From an uncultured Robiginitomaculum sp. (GTDB lineage Bacteria > Pseudomonadota > Alphaproteobacteria > Caulobacterales > Maricaulaceae), in assembly GCA_938015875.1 (NCBI GenBank), contig CALLXE010000034.1:1-64000 (forward strand): a stretch of DNA of 64,000 nt. The letters run 5' to 3'. A model generated the notes under the pieces. It was not told the origin of the DNA and ran no database searches. It worked only from the letters and a program-made list of their open reading frames with translations. The position numbers and the translations under genes were made by a program. Numbering within the stretch: the stretch's first letter is position 1; each line of letters opens with the position of its first letter. Below, one piece after another: positions 50,917 through 60,860 of the stretch.

Positions 50917-52181
50917 TGAGCCTTGAGCGGTCCGGCATTTATGCTTGGTTGGATGATTTTTACGCAAATGATGAGCCGATTGCCGTTGCCGTATCCGGCG
51001 GCGCAGATTCTATGGCGCTTTTGCATTTGGCGATTCAATTTGCCAAAGTGCGCCCGGTTCACGCTTTTATCATCGATCACGCCTTGCGTTCTTCGTCAGC
51101 CGACGACACAATGATAGCGGCCAAGCGCGCCGGCGCGATGGGCGCAGTTACGCACATCAAAGTTTGGGTGCATGACGGGATAAAAACCGCCATCCAAGAG
51201 CGCGCCCGCGAAGCGCGTTACGGGCTGCTGGCGCAAGCCTGCCGCGATATTGGCACACCGAAATTACTGGTCGGCCACACGCAAGATGATCAGGCTGAAA
51301 CCGTAGGCATACGCGAGCAAAACGGTTCCGGGTGGCGCGGCTTGGCCGGCATTCGTGACCGGGTGACATGCCCGATTTGGCCGCAAGCCCGCGACCTGAC
51401 ATTGGGCCGGCCATTATTGCATGTCTCGCGCGGGGATATTCGGGCCTATTGCGCAGATAACGGGATTGGTTATTACGACGACCCGTCAAATATCGACCCG
51501 AAATATCAACGCGTGCGCGTGCGTGAGATTATCGCCGCAAAGCCTGATAAGCGCGCGCAATGGCTTTCCTTAAGCACGTCCATGTCCAAGCGACGAGACG
51601 CAGAAGATACGCAGGCCCGCGCATGGATAAGCGCACATGCCTGCCGCATCGAAAATGCCGGAACAGAGTTTCCCCGCGCGGCGATTGAGGACATGCCGAT
51701 AGCTGCTCTTGCCGATTTACTGCGCGTAGCCTCCGGGAAGACGCGGCGGGCGAATATGGCCGGCGTTGAGCGTTTGCTGGACTGTATGGCGGCGGACGAT
51801 TTTAAGTCGCGAACCTTGGGCGGCGCGCTGGTTTACGCCCGCGTGGATACAATCGGTATCGCCCGCGACCCCGGCGTTTTGCTTGGACAGCGGGGCCGTG
51901 CGCCGGCGGTCACGCAACTCACCGCCGATGAAATTGCCTTCTGGGACGGACGCTTTGAAGTCTCCACCGACCAAACCGGCATTCACATCGGCGCGTTTTG
52001 GCCCGCCCGCGCGCAGATTGATGAAGCGTCTAAGCGCGCTTTGAGGGCTTTCCCCGCGCCCATGCGCCAAACCTTACCGGGGTTTTTCAAAGGCGAGACG
52101 CTGTTGGCGGTTCCTGCGCTTGGATTTACGGCCGGAGCAGGGCAATTTGCGGCCCGCGACATCAGTTTTATGCGCTTTTGA
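50916..52181 (+). CDS. tilS: tRNA(Ile)-lysidine synthase TilS
   Basis: VAVSGGADSMALLHLA PP-loop; GHTQDDQAETVGIREQNGSGWRGLAGI. Confidence 0.93.
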   Translation: MSLERSGIYAWLDDFYANDEPIAVAVSGGADSMALLHLAIQFAKVRPVHAFIIDHALRSSSADDTMIAAKRAGAMGAVTHIKVWVHDGIKTAIQERAREARYGLLAQACRDIGTPKLLVGHTQDDQAETVGIREQNGSGWRGLAGIRDRVTCPIWPQARDLTLGRPLLHVSRGDIRAYCADNGIGYYDDPSNIDPKYQRVRVREIIAAKPDKRAQWLSLSTSMSKRRDAEDTQARAWISAHACRIENAGTEFPRAAIEDMPIAALADLLRVASGKTRRANMAGVERLLDCMAADDFKSRTLGGALVYARVDTIGIARDPGVLLGQRGRAPAVTQLTADEIAFWDGRFEVSTDQTGIHIGAFWPARAQIDEASKRALRAFPAPMRQTLPGFFKGETLLAVPALGFTAGAGQFAARDISFMRF

Positions 52182-52312
52182 CGCAGCCTGCCGGTAAAGC
52201 TGTATATTAACCCCAAACGTAATCATTTTATCACCGCAAAGGGGTTGGCCTTACGCTTGCATCCCCCATATGGTAAGAAGAATAAAATCTCGCGATAAGA
52301 AAGCAGACCGCT

Positions 52313-54223
52313 ATGCAAACCCGTAATTTGATTGTCTGGGCCTTGGTAATTTCCATGATCCTTGTGCTTGTGACCATGTCCCAAGGCGGTGACCGCACCG
52401 CCCGCTCCGGCGAAGTAACCTATACTGAGTTGGAACAACTGGCTGACAGTGGTCAAATCAAAGAAATAAACATCGAAGAAAACACCTATCGCGCAGTCAA
52501 AACTGACGGTACGAAAGTATCAGCGGTCGGGCCATACGACTATCTGGACAATAATGTGCGCGAAGGTTTTGAAGCCCAGGGCATTGTCGTCAATTACAAA
52601 AACCCGTCTAAATCCGGCAATTTCATCGGCAATCTTCTGATGAGTATTTTGCCGATTTTGCTTCTGGTCGGTTTGTATGTGTTCTTTATGCGCAATATGC
52701 AAAATGGTGGCGGACGCGGCGGAGCGATGGGCTTTGGTAAATCACGGGCGAAAATGCTCACCGAAGAATCCGGCGGCCGTAAAATGTTTGACGACGTCGC
52801 CGGCGTTGAAGAAGCCAAAGCCGATCTGGCTGAGGTTGTTGAGTTCCTTCAAGACCCGAGCAAGTTTCAGCGTTTGGGCGCGAAAATTCCCAAAGGCGCG
52901 TTGCTTGTCGGTCCGCCCGGAACCGGTAAAACCCTTCTGGCCCGCGCAGTCGCAGGCGAGGCCGGGGTTCCGTTTTTTACGATTTCCGGCTCTGATTTTG
53001 TTGAAATGTTTGTCGGCGTCGGCGCGAGCCGGGTTCGCGACATGTTTGAACAGGCCAAGAAAAATGCGCCGTGTATTATCTTTATCGATGAGATCGACGC
53101 AGTCGGTCGTCATCGGGGCGTCGGTACATCCGGCGGTCATGAAGAACGCGAACAGACCCTTAACCAGCTTTTGGTTGAAATGGACGGTTTTGACGGCAAT
53201 GCCGGAATTATCATTATCGCGGCGACCAATCGTCCTGACGTATTAGACAAAGCTTTGCTGCGTCCGGGCCGTTTTGACCGCCAAATCGAGGTGCCGCTGC
53301 CGGACGTAATGGGCCGCGAGAAAATCCTCGACGTGCATATGCGCACGGTTCCGCTTGCCAAAGACGTGGACAGTTCTGTTGTTGCGCGCGGCACGCCCGG
53401 TTTCTCCGGGGCGGATTTGGCTAACCTTGTTAACGAAGCGGCTCTGCTTGCAGCGCGCCGTAATAAGAGAAAAGTCGGCCCGCGTGAATTCGATGATGCC
53501 CGCGACAAAGTTCTTATGGGGGCCGAGCGCCGCACATTGTCGATGACCGACGAAGAAAAGGCCAACACAGCCTATCACGAGTCAGGTCATGCTATTGTTG
53601 CGCTGAATATGCCCGGGTCAATGCCGATCCATAAAGCAACGATTATCCCGCGCGGCCGCGCCTTGGGTATGGTGCAATACCTTCCCGAGCGCGATGAAAT
53701 CAGCCGTTCCCGTGAGCAGTTAATCTCTTGGATGGCCGTTTGTATGGGCGGACGGGCTGCTGAAGAACTCAAATTTGGCCATGACAAAGTCACGTCCGGG
53801 GCCTCCGGCGATATTGAACAGGTCACACGGACGGCGACTGCCATGGTAACGGAATGGGGCTTGTCAGATAAGGTCGGCCCGATCGCGTACAGGCATAAAG
53901 GACAGGGCTTTGTGCCTGGAATTGGCCGAGGATCTACGATCTCACCTGAAACGGCACATTTGATTGAAAGCGAAATCAAGCTCTTGGTCACAACAGCTGA
54001 AGACACGGCGATGTCTATTTTGAAAAAGAAAAAGAAGGATTGGATTGCTCTGGCCGAAGCTTTGCTCGAATTTGAAACCCTGACCGGTGATGAGATCAAG
54101 GATTTGATCGACGGCACCCCGCCAAGTCGCAAAACCCTGTCCGGGAAACCGGCCGTGTCTGCTGTGCCAAAAACACCGAAGCCGAAAAAGCGCCCCGATG
54201 GTGATCCGAGCCCGGCGACATAG
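52313..54223 (+). CDS. ftsH: ATP-dependent zinc metalloprotease FtsH
   Basis: [25 protein letters not shown] (HExxH); second region of homology. Confidence 0.98.
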   Translation: MQTRNLIVWALVISMILVLVTMSQGGDRTARSGEVTYTELEQLADSGQIKEINIEENTYRAVKTDGTKVSAVGPYDYLDNNVREGFEAQGIVVNYKNPSKSGNFIGNLLMSILPILLLVGLYVFFMRNMQNGGGRGGAMGFGKSRAKMLTEESGGRKMFDDVAGVEEAKADLAEVVEFLQDPSKFQRLGAKIPKGALLVGPPGTGKTLLARAVAGEAGVPFFTISGSDFVEMFVGVGASRVRDMFEQAKKNAPCIIFIDEIDAVGRHRGVGTSGGHEEREQTLNQLLVEMDGFDGNAGIIIIAATNRPDVLDKALLRPGRFDRQIEVPLPDVMGREKILDVHMRTVPLAKDVDSSVVARGTPGFSGADLANLVNEAALLAARRNKRKVGPREFDDARDKVLMGAERRTLSMTDEEKANTAYHESGHAIVALNMPGSMPIHKATIIPRGRALGMVQYLPERDEISRSREQLISWMAVCMGGRAAEELKFGHDKVTSGASGDIEQVTRTATAMVTEWGLSDKVGPIAYRHKGQGFVPGIGRGSTISPETAHLIESEIKLLVTTAEDTAMSILKKKKKDWIALAEALLEFETLTGDEIKDLIDGTPPSRKTLSGKPAVSAVPKTPKPKKRPDGDPSPAT

Positions 54224-54251
54224 GGGGTAAGTTGCAATTAACTTGAATTTG

Positions 54252-54332
54252 GCAAGCCCTCTCAGTCTTGCTGCGCTCGACAGCTGCCCCAAAGGTGGGG
54301 GAGCTGTCCCGCAGGGACTGAAGTGGCTTTGC
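54252..54332. repeat. Long imperfect palindromic intergenic element
   Basis: gcaagccctctcagtc...gacagctgcccc aaaggtgggggagctgtc...gactgaagtggctttgc: nested inverted repeats between ftsH and folP. Confidence 0.6.
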
Positions 54333-54372
54333 TTTGCACACATCAAAAACCTGAAATTGATTTGCGAACTCC

Positions 54373-55191
54373 ATGACTCAATCCGCTAAAATCATGGGGA
54401 TACTCAACGTAACCCCGGACAGTTTCTCCGACGGCGGGCGGTATCACGACCTCGATTTGGCCGTGAAACGCGGAATGACGCTGATTGATGAAGGCGCGCA
54501 TATTCTTGATATTGGCGGGGAGAGTACCCGTCCGGGCGCGATTGAGATCGATATTAAAGAGGAAGTGCGCCGCACGGTTCCGGTCATTATCGCCTTGCGC
54601 GAAGCCATGCGCGATTTAGACATTGAGCCGCAAATCTCTATTGATACGCGCAAGCCTGATGTGGCTCTCGCGGCTATTCATGCCGGTGCGGATATTTGGA
54701 ATGACGTGTCCGCCCTGACTTTTGACGCGCGCTCCGAGGCCGTTGCGGCAGAGCTGCAATGTCCGCTGATATTGATGCATGCCCAAGGCGATCCTGAAAC
54801 TATGCAGCACAGTCCCTATTACGGCGATCCGGTGGCCGAGATTAAAGATTGGCTATCCAAACGCATCGATGCTTGTGACTTTGCCGGCATTGATACGGGC
54901 CTGATAACCATCGACCCCGGCATCGGCTTTGGCAAACGGCTTGAGGATAATTTGGCGCTTATAGCGCGCCTTTCAGAGATAAAAGCCCTCGGTCATCCCG
55001 TCCTGATGGGGGCATCCCGCAAAAGTTTTATCGGTAAAATCGACGGCAGCAGCGCCGATGACAGATTAGGCGGGAGCCTGGCTGCGGCGCTCTATTCCGT
55101 CATGCAAGGCGCGGATATATTGCGCGTCCATGATGTCAGCGAGACAGCGCAGGCGGTGAAAGTATGGGAGGCGATCCATGAAGCCAATTGA
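54373..55191 (+). CDS. folP: Dihydropteroate synthase
   Basis: IMGILNVTPDSFSDGGRY...DIGGESTRPGA...DPGIGFGK...LMGASRKSFIG. Confidence 0.97.
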   Translation: MTQSAKIMGILNVTPDSFSDGGRYHDLDLAVKRGMTLIDEGAHILDIGGESTRPGAIEIDIKEEVRRTVPVIIALREAMRDLDIEPQISIDTRKPDVALAAIHAGADIWNDVSALTFDARSEAVAAELQCPLILMHAQGDPETMQHSPYYGDPVAEIKDWLSKRIDACDFAGIDTGLITIDPGIGFGKRLEDNLALIARLSEIKALGHPVLMGASRKSFIGKIDGSSADDRLGGSLAAALYSVMQGADILRVHDVSETAQAVKVWEAIHEAN

Positions 55192-55522
55192 TCCGATACT
55201 TTTCAAAAACAGATCCGAAATGGGGCGCAGATTGACTGCGGACCGCCTGTATGACGCCCGTGAAAGAAGCGTGCTTTTGACACTCGTATTGTGGTTTTTG
55301 GTGTTTGGCTTTCACCGCTATTATCTGGGACAAAAGGAGCTGGGTATTGGCCTGTTCGTTTTGGTTATGATTCTCTCCATCGGAATGGCATTTTTTCCGC
55401 CCGTAGGAATTGCGCTGATAATCATCAGGTTTGTCGATCTGGCTTTGATATTCCCTTTGCTTAAATTGACAAACCAAGAAATTCGAGATGAAATTTATAA
55501 AATGGCAAATTTGGAAATTTGA
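55178..55522 (+). CDS. TM2-domain membrane protein
   Basis: WFLVFGFHRYYLGQKELGIGLFVLV followed by a second TM segment. Confidence 0.75.
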   Translation: MKPIDPILFKNRSEMGRRLTADRLYDARERSVLLTLVLWFLVFGFHRYYLGQKELGIGLFVLVMILSIGMAFFPPVGIALIIIRFVDLALIFPLLKLTNQEIRDEIYKMANLEI

Positions 55523-55573
55523 TGAGAGGCTTGCGGTATTGAGGCTTGAAACCTAAATTGCACTTATGCAAAG

Positions 55574-55996
55574 TTGCCCAACGAAATGAAACCACCCGAA
55601 AAATCTGCGCCGCTTGTTCGCCGCCGCGTAAACGACCCCAAGCGCCCATGGCTTGATTGGCGCGCGGACGAGCCATCTCCTTTCCCTGATGCTATCCATA
55701 AACGTAAAGAAGTCCGCAGCGCATATTGGGCATTTTTTCTTTTAAACGGTATTGGCGCACACAGAATTTATTTAGACAAGGGGTGGGCCGCTGCAAGGTG
55801 GGCCATGTTTATGTTTTTCACTTCTCTTGTTCTCGCTGTTATTGCCGCTGAATATGAGGAAAGTTTTGTTACTGCAGGGATTCCGAAGGCGGTTTTCTTG
55901 CCGGGACTATATCTGCCCATATTCTATATACTATTCCGAGAGTTCAAATCCATTCGTCCTGCCGTAGAGGCTTACAATAAAGAGCACAATTTATGA
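55574..55996 (+). CDS. TM2-like membrane protein
   Basis: AYWAFFLLNGIGAHRIYLDKGWAAARWAMFMFF. The call starts at the ORF-track coordinate; the actual start codon may be slightly downstream. Confidence 0.65.
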   Translation: MPNEMKPPEKSAPLVRRRVNDPKRPWLDWRADEPSPFPDAIHKRKEVRSAYWAFFLLNGIGAHRIYLDKGWAAARWAMFMFFTSLVLAVIAAEYEESFVTAGIPKAVFLPGLYLPIFYILFREFKSIRPAVEAYNKEHNL

Positions 55997-56886
55997 CCCA
56001 ACCCCTCACATACCCCCGCGTTCTCATCGTCGCCGGATCTGACTCTTCCGGCGGGGCCGGTATTCAGGCGGACATTAAAACCTGCGCGGCGTTTGGCGTC
56101 TATAGCGCGACGGTGATTACTGCCGTGACGGTGCAAAACACAATGGGCGTGAGTGATGTGGTGATGATGGAGGCGGATATCGTTGCCGCGCAAATGCGGG
56201 CTGTGCTGACTGATATTGGCGCGGATGTGATTAAGATCGGCATGACGGGTAATGCCGCGATTATCAACGCAGTTGCGGATGTCATTGACGATCTGGCGAG
56301 TGATACGACAGTGGTGCTTGATCCCGTTATGGTCGCAACCAGCGGGGATGTACTGCTTGAAGATGACGCGATTGCTGCCCTGAAAGAACGGCTTATCCCT
56401 CATGCCGATGTGATTACGCCCAATGTGCCCGAGGCGGCGCGCCTGACGGGAATTGCGATTGATGATATGGACGGTCTTCGCGAAGCCGGCGAGGCGCTGC
56501 TGAAGATGGGCGCTTATTCGGCGGTCATGAAGGGCGGGCATTTGGACGGCGGGACTGTGATTGATTTATTGGTCACAGAGCAGGGCATGGCCGTCATGTC
56601 CGGCCCGCGCATCCACAGCCGTCACACTCACGGAACGGGCTGCACGTTGGCGAGCGCAATCGCGTCCGGCCTCGCGCGCGGTATGGAACTTGAGGCCGCC
56701 GCGCAAGAAGGGCGCGATTTCGTGTTCGAGGCGATTTCAACTGCGCCGGGTCTGGGCAGCAAGGATAAGGCGGCGCACGGCCCGCTGAATCACGGCATTG
56801 TTCCTGTAGGTGATGTGCCCGCCAATGACGACGTGCCCAAAGCGCCGGGAAAAAAAAATCCGTTTGCGGCGCTTAAAGACCTTTAG
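55993..56886 (+). CDS. thiD: Hydroxymethylpyrimidine/phosphomethylpyrimidine kinase
   Basis: VLIVAGSDSSGGAGIQADIKTCAAFGVYSATVITAVTVQNT; HGTGCTLASAIAS. Confidence 0.96.
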   Translation: MTQPLTYPRVLIVAGSDSSGGAGIQADIKTCAAFGVYSATVITAVTVQNTMGVSDVVMMEADIVAAQMRAVLTDIGADVIKIGMTGNAAIINAVADVIDDLASDTTVVLDPVMVATSGDVLLEDDAIAALKERLIPHADVITPNVPEAARLTGIAIDDMDGLREAGEALLKMGAYSAVMKGGHLDGGTVIDLLVTEQGMAVMSGPRIHSRHTHGTGCTLASAIASGLARGMELEAAAQEGRDFVFEAISTAPGLGSKDKAAHGPLNHGIVPVGDVPANDDVPKAPGKKNPFAALKDL

Positions 56887-57838
56887 CGGGAATAGGGCCT
56901 GCGTGCCGAGATCCCTTAGAGTGCGCAATCAAGAGTCCGGTGACGATCACGGCAAAGGCCAGCACAATGCGCGGGCTGAAATCCTCACCGAGCAGGATAA
57001 CGCCGGCGCTGACGGACACGACCGGGGGGAAGTAATTGATTTTCGCGAGCATGCTTGGCCCGGTTTTCTGCACGACATATAAATAAAGAATTGTCGCAAT
57101 CCCTGTCGATCCTGCGCCGAGGCCGCAAATCATGGCAAAGCTTTGCAGGGTCAGGCCGGGTGCCGGTCCGGTGACGATTGCGGCGCCAAGGGCCATAATC
57201 GCGGCGCTTATCACCATCATGGCTGCGCCGATGGCGGGGGGCGTGTCCGGGGCGCGCTTCGCGATAATTGTTGTCAGGGCATAGAAAAATGCGCCGCCCA
57301 CCAAAAGACCTTGTGATTTCCAATCCGCAATTAAAGAGAGGGACAGATCGTCCGGCAAAAACAGGATGACCAAGCCGAAAAACCCGACAATAAACCCGAT
57401 TAATTTTTGCGTGTTTAAACGCTCACCGGCAAAAAAATGGGCCAGCACAATGGTCATTAAAGGCATGGTTCCTGCGGTGATCCCCGCCAGTCCGCTGTCG
57501 ATGATCATTTGTCCGCGCGAGAACAGATAAAACGGCGCGACCATGCCGACAAAGCCCAGCAGGGCATACCAAATCCAGCGTTTATCCCGAAGCGGCGGAA
57601 ATCTCTGTCCGCGATATAAAGCCCAAGAACTGAGCAGAGCCGCGGCCAAAAGGCACCGCAGAGCCACCAACCACATCGGTGTTATTGTCCTGACGGCGAC
57701 ATTGGTCATCGTGAAGGCTGTGCCCCAAACCAAAATCAGGATGATCGCGCAGACAGCCAAAATCCCCGGAGCTAATCCGGGAGCGGTTGGAGCGGCAGAA
57801 TCGGTGGGGCGCATAGACATAAGCCGCAATGCCTGCAC
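56873..57838 (-). CDS. EamA/DMT-family transporter
   Basis: Ten hydrophobic segments, WGTAFTMTNVAVRTITPMWLVALRCLLAA typical of EamA. Confidence 0.9.
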   Translation of the reverse strand: MQALRLMSMRPTDSAAPTAPGLAPGILAVCAIILILVWGTAFTMTNVAVRTITPMWLVALRCLLAAALLSSWALYRGQRFPPLRDKRWIWYALLGFVGMVAPFYLFSRGQMIIDSGLAGITAGTMPLMTIVLAHFFAGERLNTQKLIGFIVGFFGLVILFLPDDLSLSLIADWKSQGLLVGGAFFYALTTIIAKRAPDTPPAIGAAMMVISAAIMALGAAIVTGPAPGLTLQSFAMICGLGAGSTGIATILYLYVVQKTGPSMLAKINYFPPVVSVSAGVILLGEDFSPRIVLAFAVIVTGLLIAHSKGSRHAGPIPAKGL

Positions 57839-57889
57839 GTATAGCCGGGGTCAATCGGGCTTTGCGGGATTTTACCGCGCGTCCACAAA

Positions 57890-57943
57890 AAAAGTCGCCG
57901 ACCTTTCTTTTTTCATGGGAGGACAAAAGAAGGGCCGGCGGCT
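57890..57943 (-). terminator. Long-stem terminator of the SR-repeat gene
   Basis: aaagtcgccgacctttctttt/aaaagaagggccggcggcttt with a T7 on the minus strand. Confidence 0.75.
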
Positions 57944-57963
57944 TTATCGCGCTGCGGCGAAGC

Positions 57964-58707
57964 CTAGTACAGACAGTTCACAACGCGCTCACTGCCTTGG
58001 ATAATATAGGTGCCGTCCCAAGGGTTAGAACACTGCGTAACCTCTACGGTTTCGTAATGGCCGTGGTGACGGGCCTGAACCAATATCGGGCGGCACGTCG
58101 TTTGACGGGTATAATGGCTGTAAGGGCCAAATGCGGGCTGATAATTGCTATAGCGCGACGGGCTCCAGCGGTAACGGCTATAGCCGGGGCTGCCAAAACT
58201 AAAGCTGATCCCCAGACCGCTTTTGTAATTGGTGCGATGATAACCGGACCGGCTGCGCGATGATGACCACGGGCTTGAATAGCGTGACGAAGAGTAGCCG
58301 CGATACGGGACGTAGCTGCGGCTGCTGCGCGATGAATATCCGCGGCTGCTATAGCTTGGGCGACTGTGCGTCGTTAGCGAGCGACTGCTGCGGCTTGAAT
58401 GACTGCGGTGGTCGCTGCGAGAACGGCTCCGGCTGTCGTGATCATGGGAACCGCGCGAACGGCTGCTGCGATCCCGGTCGCGTGAACTGCGGCTGTCGGA
58501 GCGCTCACTTCTGTCACGGTCTCTGCTGCGAGAGCCGCGGTCCCGACTTTTGTCGCGGTTTTGCGAGGCAGACACTTTATGCACTGCGAGATTTATACCG
58601 GAGCCGGCGGCGAAGGACGGCGTGGCAAAGGATGCGCCGGCGCCAATCAGCGCGGCTGCGGAAAGGACGCGTAATGCGCCGGATAAAGGGGACAATGACG
58701 ATGTCAT
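57964..58707 (-). CDS. Exported SR/RD-dipeptide-rich low-complexity protein
   Basis: Signal-like MTSSLSPLSGALRVLSAAALIGAGASFATPSFA; then DKSRDRGSRSRDRDRSERSDSRSSRDRDRSSRSRGSHDHDSRSRSRSDHRSHSSRSSRS and a Cys-containing C-terminal domain. Confidence 0.8.
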   Translation of the reverse strand: MTSSLSPLSGALRVLSAAALIGAGASFATPSFAAGSGINLAVHKVSASQNRDKSRDRGSRSRDRDRSERSDSRSSRDRDRSSRSRGSHDHDSRSRSRSDHRSHSSRSSRSLTTHSRPSYSSRGYSSRSSRSYVPYRGYSSSRYSSPWSSSRSRSGYHRTNYKSGLGISFSFGSPGYSRYRWSPSRYSNYQPAFGPYSHYTRQTTCRPILVQARHHGHYETVEVTQCSNPWDGTYIIQGSERVVNCLY

Positions 58708-58884
58708 ATCGGGCTCCTGTTTTGGTGTCCTCTCTGTTGTTTGGGGGAGTCAGGAGGACCGGGACTTTCCTTATGACAGGGAAGGTCTGAAGCCTGACTG
58801 AGCCGCGCGTTCATTTTAGGTTAATGCGCGGCTTATCCGGCCAAGCGGGAATTTCATTCATACTTTGTTGGGGTTTTCCGATTT

Positions 58885-59283
58885 ATGGTTAAGACTATGG
58901 CTCAGATTTCACCGGATACCGCGATTAATTTTTCTCATCTTCGTCAATATGTCGGTGACGACATGGCCTTGACGGCGGAAGTGTTTGGCATGTTCCGCCA
59001 CCAAACAGAGATGTGGTGCAAAATGCTGCATGCTGAGGCTGATGATGAAACATGGTCGTCGGTGACTCATTCCCTGAAAGGCAGCGCCAAAGCGGTCGGT
59101 GCCTGCGGCTTGGCAGAGGCGTGCGAACTGGCCGAGAATTTAACCGGCGGCGCAGCAGGGAAAACCGCTCGGGTTGTGGCCGTGCAGGATATTTCAAATT
59201 GGATAGAGGCGGTCAATCACCGCATTACGCGCTGGGAATACCGCCAGACCATGACGGGTCTGCGCCAACCGGTCGCTCAATAA
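58885..59283 (+). CDS. Histidine phosphotransfer (Hpt) domain protein
   Basis: WSSVTHSLKGSAKAVGACGLAEACELAE contains the HxLKGxA phosphotransfer motif. Confidence 0.85.
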   Translation: MVKTMAQISPDTAINFSHLRQYVGDDMALTAEVFGMFRHQTEMWCKMLHAEADDETWSSVTHSLKGSAKAVGACGLAEACELAENLTGGAAGKTARVVAVQDISNWIEAVNHRITRWEYRQTMTGLRQPVAQ

Positions 59284-59289
59284 AATTGC

Positions 59290-59320
59290 CAAAAAACGCC
59301 CCTGACCGAGGTCAGAGGCG
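59290..59320 (-). terminator. Terminator downstream of the peroxiredoxin gene
   Basis: cgcccctgac/gtcagaggcg hairpin followed by T6 on the minus strand. Confidence 0.7.
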
Positions 59321-59345
59321 CGATTGTCACAACATTAACGGCGAA

Positions 59346-59888
59346 CTAGCCTTTAATGTACTGAAGCATAGTGTCAGCATCGGACACTTCAAACGGGTCA
59401 GTCGGGCAGTTATCGCCAAAGTCGGCTTCGATGAAGACTTTCTCGATTTTCTTGTCGTTGACGACCATAGAATAGCGCCAGCTGCGCTCGCCAAAGCCAA
59501 GATTGTCTTTCTTGACCATCATGCCCATACCGCGAGTAAAGTCGCCGGATCCGTCGGGAAGTAAGAAAACATTCTCACGGTTCTGGGACAGGCCCCACTG
59601 ATACATAACAAAAGCATCATTGACGGAGATGCAAATAACCTCATCAACGCCTTCTTTTTTGAAGTCTTCATAAAGCGCTTCATAGCGCGGAAGATGGGAT
59701 GTGGAGCAGGTCGGCGTAAACGCGCCGGGCAAAGAGAACACAACGACTTTCTTGCCGGCAAACAAATCATCCGTTGTTACATCTTTCCAATCAAACGGAT
59801 TGTCACCGCCTATGGACTCATCGCGAACACGGGTTTTAAAGGTGACGTCCGGGACGTGCGTCGGAAGGTTTGGGGATGTCGTAGCCAT
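59346..59888 (-). CDS. Peroxiredoxin (Prx5/redoxin family)
   Basis: [43 protein letters not shown]. Confidence 0.95.
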   Translation of the reverse strand: MATTSPNLPTHVPDVTFKTRVRDESIGGDNPFDWKDVTTDDLFAGKKVVVFSLPGAFTPTCSTSHLPRYEALYEDFKKEGVDEVICISVNDAFVMYQWGLSQNRENVFLLPDGSGDFTRGMGMMVKKDNLGFGERSWRYSMVVNDKKIEKVFIEADFGDNCPTDPFEVSDADTMLQYIKG

Positions 59889-59990
59889 GAATAGTCTCCG
59901 TAAAAGTTAAATTGTGTCATACAAATAATCGTGCAGGCGGGCAGGTCAAGGGCTATTTTTAGAATAGTTCTAATCTTAAATTTCTCAGCG

Positions 59991-60794
59991 CTACATATCC
60001 GGGCGGTCGGCGTTTTCATGGTCAAAAGCGCCGGTTTTTAAATATAAAGTGGTTTGATAGAGCGCATCTTTGTCGCGCATCAGGAAAGGGTGGCTGACGG
60101 GCAGGGCAATATGATCGCGCATGCCGGCGAGCTTTGTGTGCTCGACAGACACTTTCCCGTCATTTTCGCCGGGAATATATCGCGATAAAAACAGGTTGAT
60201 GGTGTTCGTGCCCGCAATAATACCGACATCAAAATTGGCAGGGCCCAGCGAGACAGGGACGCTGTCTTCGCCGGTGCCGAGCTGCTCTCCGGCCGGGCCA
60301 TTAATCAGGTCAAACCCCGGAACATCACCGAGCCTGTCCGTAACTTCGCTGCCCTGATTGGGCGGGCCAAGCATGACAACACGGCCCAAGCGTTTTATTT
60401 GTTTTTCCGCTAAATATTGGCGCAGCAATATTCCGCCAAGGGAATGGGTCACAAAATTGACGGTCGGCGCTGTATCAGGGCATTGGCTGAGGGCGACATC
60501 AATCGTCGGGGCGGCAAGGGCCTGTATGGTATCACTGCGCGAGTCATAGCCCTGATTAACAACATCATAGCCTTGGCTGCGTAAATGCCGCTCCAGCTTG
60601 CGCATAGAGGCGGGAGAGCGGGTGAGGCCGTGAAGGAGAATAACGCAATCGGCGGCCGGTTTTTCCTGAACAGCGCGCGCCTTTTCGACCGAATCTTTGG
60701 CTACTGACGGCGCAGTAAGCAAAGACGCGATCACCGGAATTGCGGCAAGACGGGCTCGCTTAAGTTCAGATATAAAAACGCCGGCTGTGGTCAT
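59991..60794 (-). CDS. Alpha/beta-hydrolase, lipase-like
   Basis: VILLHGLTRSPASMRKLERHL; FVTHSLGGILLRQYL nucleophile elbow. Confidence 0.88.
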   Translation of the reverse strand: MTTAGVFISELKRARLAAIPVIASLLTAPSVAKDSVEKARAVQEKPAADCVILLHGLTRSPASMRKLERHLRSQGYDVVNQGYDSRSDTIQALAAPTIDVALSQCPDTAPTVNFVTHSLGGILLRQYLAEKQIKRLGRVVMLGPPNQGSEVTDRLGDVPGFDLINGPAGEQLGTGEDSVPVSLGPANFDVGIIAGTNTINLFLSRYIPGENDGKVSVEHTKLAGMRDHIALPVSHPFLMRDKDALYQTTLYLKTGAFDHENADRPDM

Positions 60795-60860
60795 GAGATA
60801 ACCATAGCCGGCGCAAGATGAATGTCGCCTTAAATTAAAGTAAGGCGAGGGCTTAAGGGC

